Assembly (NCBI GenBank): GCA_036877525.1
Contig: JAZGTH010000166.1
Location: 62,001 to 126,000 of the forward strand
DNA length: 64,000 nt
Reading direction: 5' to 3'
Origin: Chromobotia macracanthus
Taxonomy: Eukaryota > Chordata > Actinopteri > Cypriniformes > Botiidae
Part shown: piece by piece, positions 62,466 through 64,000 of the stretch
Position numbering within the stretch: the first letter of the stretch is position 1
Layout: each line of letters starts with the position of its first letter
Made by a program: the position numbers and the translations under genes
Notes under the pieces: generated by a model
Seen by the model: the letters and a program-made list of their open reading frames with translations, nothing else
Told to the model about the DNA's origin: nothing
Databases searched by the model: none

Positions 62466-64000
62466 CATAAGGTTGGAATCCTGACCCCTTTTTAGGCTGG
62501 ACTGTACAATTGTTTGTCATAAGGTTGGAATCCTGACTTCTTTTTAGCATAGACTGTACCATTGTTTGTCATCATGCTGGAATCCTGATACCTTTTTAGC
62601 CTGGACTGTACCATTGTTTGCCATGAGTTTGGAATCCTGACATCTTTTTAGCATGGACTGTACCATTGTTTGTGTTCAGGGTGGAATCCTGACCCCTTTT
62701 TAGCCTGGACTGTACCATTGTTTGTCATAAGGCTGGAATCCTGACATCTTTTTAGCATGGACTGTACTATTGTTTGTCATCATGCTGGAATCCTGAATGC
62801 TTTTTAGCCTGGACTGTACCATTGTTTGTCATCAAGCTGGAATCCTGAGTTCTTTTTAGCATGGACTGTACCATTGTTTGTTTTCAGGGTGGAATCCTGA
62901 TTCCTTTTTAGCCTGGACTCTACCATTGTTTGCCATGAGGCTGGAATCCTGACATCTTTTTAGCATGGACTGTACCATTGCTTGTCCTCAGGGTGGAATC
63001 CTGATTCCTATTTAGCCTGGACTGTACCTTTGTTTGTCATAAGGTTGGTATCCTGACCCCTTTTTAGCCTGGACTGTACCATTGTTTGTCATAAGGCTGG
63101 AATCCTGACATCTTTTTAGCATGGACGGTACCATTGTTTGTCTATGGGTGGAAACCTGATTCCTATTTAGCGTGGACTGTAACATTGTTTACCATGAGTT
63201 TGGAATCCTGACTTCTTTTTGCATGGACTGTACCATTGTTTGTCTTCAGGGTGGAATCCTGAATGCTTTTTAGCCTGGACTGTAGCATTGTTTGTTATCA
63301 AGCTGGAATCCTGACTTCTTTATAGCCTGGAGTGTACCATTGTTTGTCATAAGGTTGGAATCCTGACTTCTTTTTTGCATGGACTGTACCATTGTTTGTC
63401 ATCGTGCTGGAATCCTGATACCTTTTTAGCCTGGACTGTACCATTGTTTGCCATGAGTTTGGAATCCTGACATCTTTTTAGCATGGACTGTACCATTGTT
63501 TGTGTTCAGGGTGGAATCCTGACCCCTTTATAGCCTGGACTGTACCATTGTTTGTCATAAGGCTGGAATCCTGACTTCTTTTTAGCATGGACTGTACCAT
63601 TGTTTGTCTATGGGTGGAATCCTGATTCCTATTTAGCCTGGACTGTACCATTGTTTGTCAAAAGGTTGGAATCCTGACCCCTTTTTAGGCTGGACTGTAC
63701 CATTGTTTGTCATCAGTTTGGAATCCTGACTTCTTTTTAGCATGGACTGTACCATTGTTTGTCATCATGTTGGAATCCTGACTTGTTTTTAGCATGGACT
63801 GTACCATTGTTTGTCATCAGGCTGGAATTCTGATTCCTTTTTTGCCTGGACTCTACCATTGTTTGCCATGAGGCTGGAATCCTGAAATCTTTTTAGCATG
63901 GACTGTACCATTGCTTGTCCTCAGGGTGGAATCCTGATTCCTATTTAGCCTGGACTGTACCATTGTTTGTCATAAGGTTGGAATCCTGACCCCTTTTTTG
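62465..64000. repeat. 16-monomer HOR (830 bp) and array continuation
   Basis: atcatgctgg at 62,571 and atcgtgctgg at 63,401 are 830 bp apart, with the same succeeding order (catcatgc/tacc, ccatgagtt/catc, tgttcaggg/cccc, cataaggc). The last 200 bp return to the catcaggc-GAATTC, ccatgaggc, cctcaggg/ttcc, cataaggt/cccc order seen at many HOR starts. The window ends inside a T-tract, so the array goes on. Confidence 0.8.

Larger units (their letters stand above)
1..64000. repeat. Satellite DNA array, 52-bp monomer, head-to-tail
   Basis: The whole window is a tandem array of about 1,230 copies of a 52-bp monomer. Conserved parts are AGCCTGGACTGTACCATTG, then TTTG, then TGGAATCCTGA, then a T-tract of 5-6. 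Between them lie two variable windows of 8-10 bp and 4 bp. Every copy is in the same orientation; I saw no inverted copy, no inserted element and no non-repeat spacer. The first base lies inside a monomer and so does the last, so the array continues on both sides. Monomer length is 52 bp in most copies, with 51-bp forms (window TCTATGGG, or loss of A before GCATGG) and 53-bp forms (extra T or A). Such arrays are typical of eukaryotic heterochromatin. I do not recognise the family. A centromeric role is possible but nothing in the sequence proves it. Confidence 0.98.

Noticed and set aside
1..64000. CRISPR array (short repeats with variable spacers)
   Set aside because: The variable windows are only 4-10 bp, drawn from about a dozen recurrent classes, and the conserved part is itself variable. 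There are no unique 25-40 bp spacers, no leader and no cas genes, and more than 1,200 units in a row is not a CRISPR array.
1..64000. Known human-type satellites: alpha satellite with CENP-B box, or HSat2/3 (CATTC repeats)
   Set aside because: The period is 52 bp, not 171 bp or 5 bp. The CpG-containing CENP-B box pattern is absent from the consensus. A single TGGAA per monomer is not evidence of HSat3.
1..64000. A coding minisatellite such as a mucin-like or silk-like repeat exon
   Set aside because: 52 is not divisible by 3, copies vary by 1-2 bp, and all frames carry stops within a few monomers.
1..64000. Telomeric repeats, rRNA spacer repeats or a replication origin
   Set aside because: No TTAGGG-type runs, no rRNA-like sequence and no isolated AT-rich or iteron-like region distinct from the satellite.

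Overview
The window is one uninterrupted tandem satellite array. From the first base to the last I see only diverged head-to-tail copies of a monomer of about 52 bp (51-53 bp), roughly 1,230 copies, all in the same orientation. I found no gene, RNA gene, transposable element, CRISPR array, origin or unique sequence, and no inversion. The array runs off both ends of the window. The open frames on either strand are by-products of the repeat: 52 is not a multiple of 3, so the frame rotates at every monomer and no frame stays open beyond about 90 codons.

A block of this size and regularity points to a eukaryotic chromosome, most likely constitutive heterochromatin (centromeric, pericentromeric, subtelomeric or an interstitial knob) in a long-read assembly. 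The monomer consensus has no CpG, which fits a methylated, vertebrate-like genome, but I cannot name the species or the satellite family. The reference monomer (504-555) reads, in order: AGCCTGGACTGTACCATTG; TTTG; a variable window of 8-10 bp (here TCATAAGGT); TGGAATCCTGA; a second variable window of 4 bp (here CCCC); and a T-tract (TTTTT, TATTT or TTATA). The two variable windows define about a dozen monomer classes, and their order forms a barcode that exposes higher-order repeats (HORs).

Layout by HOR structure. (1) About 1-19 kb is built from super-repeats with offsets of 4.73-5.04 kb, with inner HORs of 6 monomers (312 bp), 14 monomers (724 bp), 21 monomers (about 1,091 bp) and 30-36 monomers (1.56-1.87 kb). 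(2) About 19-25.7 kb is more irregular, with a 3.07 kb offset duplication and a 5-monomer (260 bp) tandem duplication. (3) About 25.7-31 kb is the most divergent part, with private variants and an 11-T run. (4) About 31-36 kb holds segments repeated at offsets of 1,295 and 2,129 bp. (5) About 36-56 kb is a patchwork with a recurrent 16-monomer (830 bp) HOR and long-range copies 12-14 kb apart. (6) About 57-58.4 kb carries a 7-monomer HOR, one copy of which (57,772-57,990) is riddled with small deletions. (7) About 58.4-64 kb has modules at offsets of 1,351, 1,299, 1,090, 830 and 208 bp.

There is no gene system here. The points of interest are the multi-scale amplification history, the deletion-riddled tract near 57.9 kb, the helically phased T-tracts, and a short tRNA box-B-like motif followed by a T-run in one monomer class. 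Offsets were read by eye from shared private variants; module edges are approximate to about one monomer unless stated.
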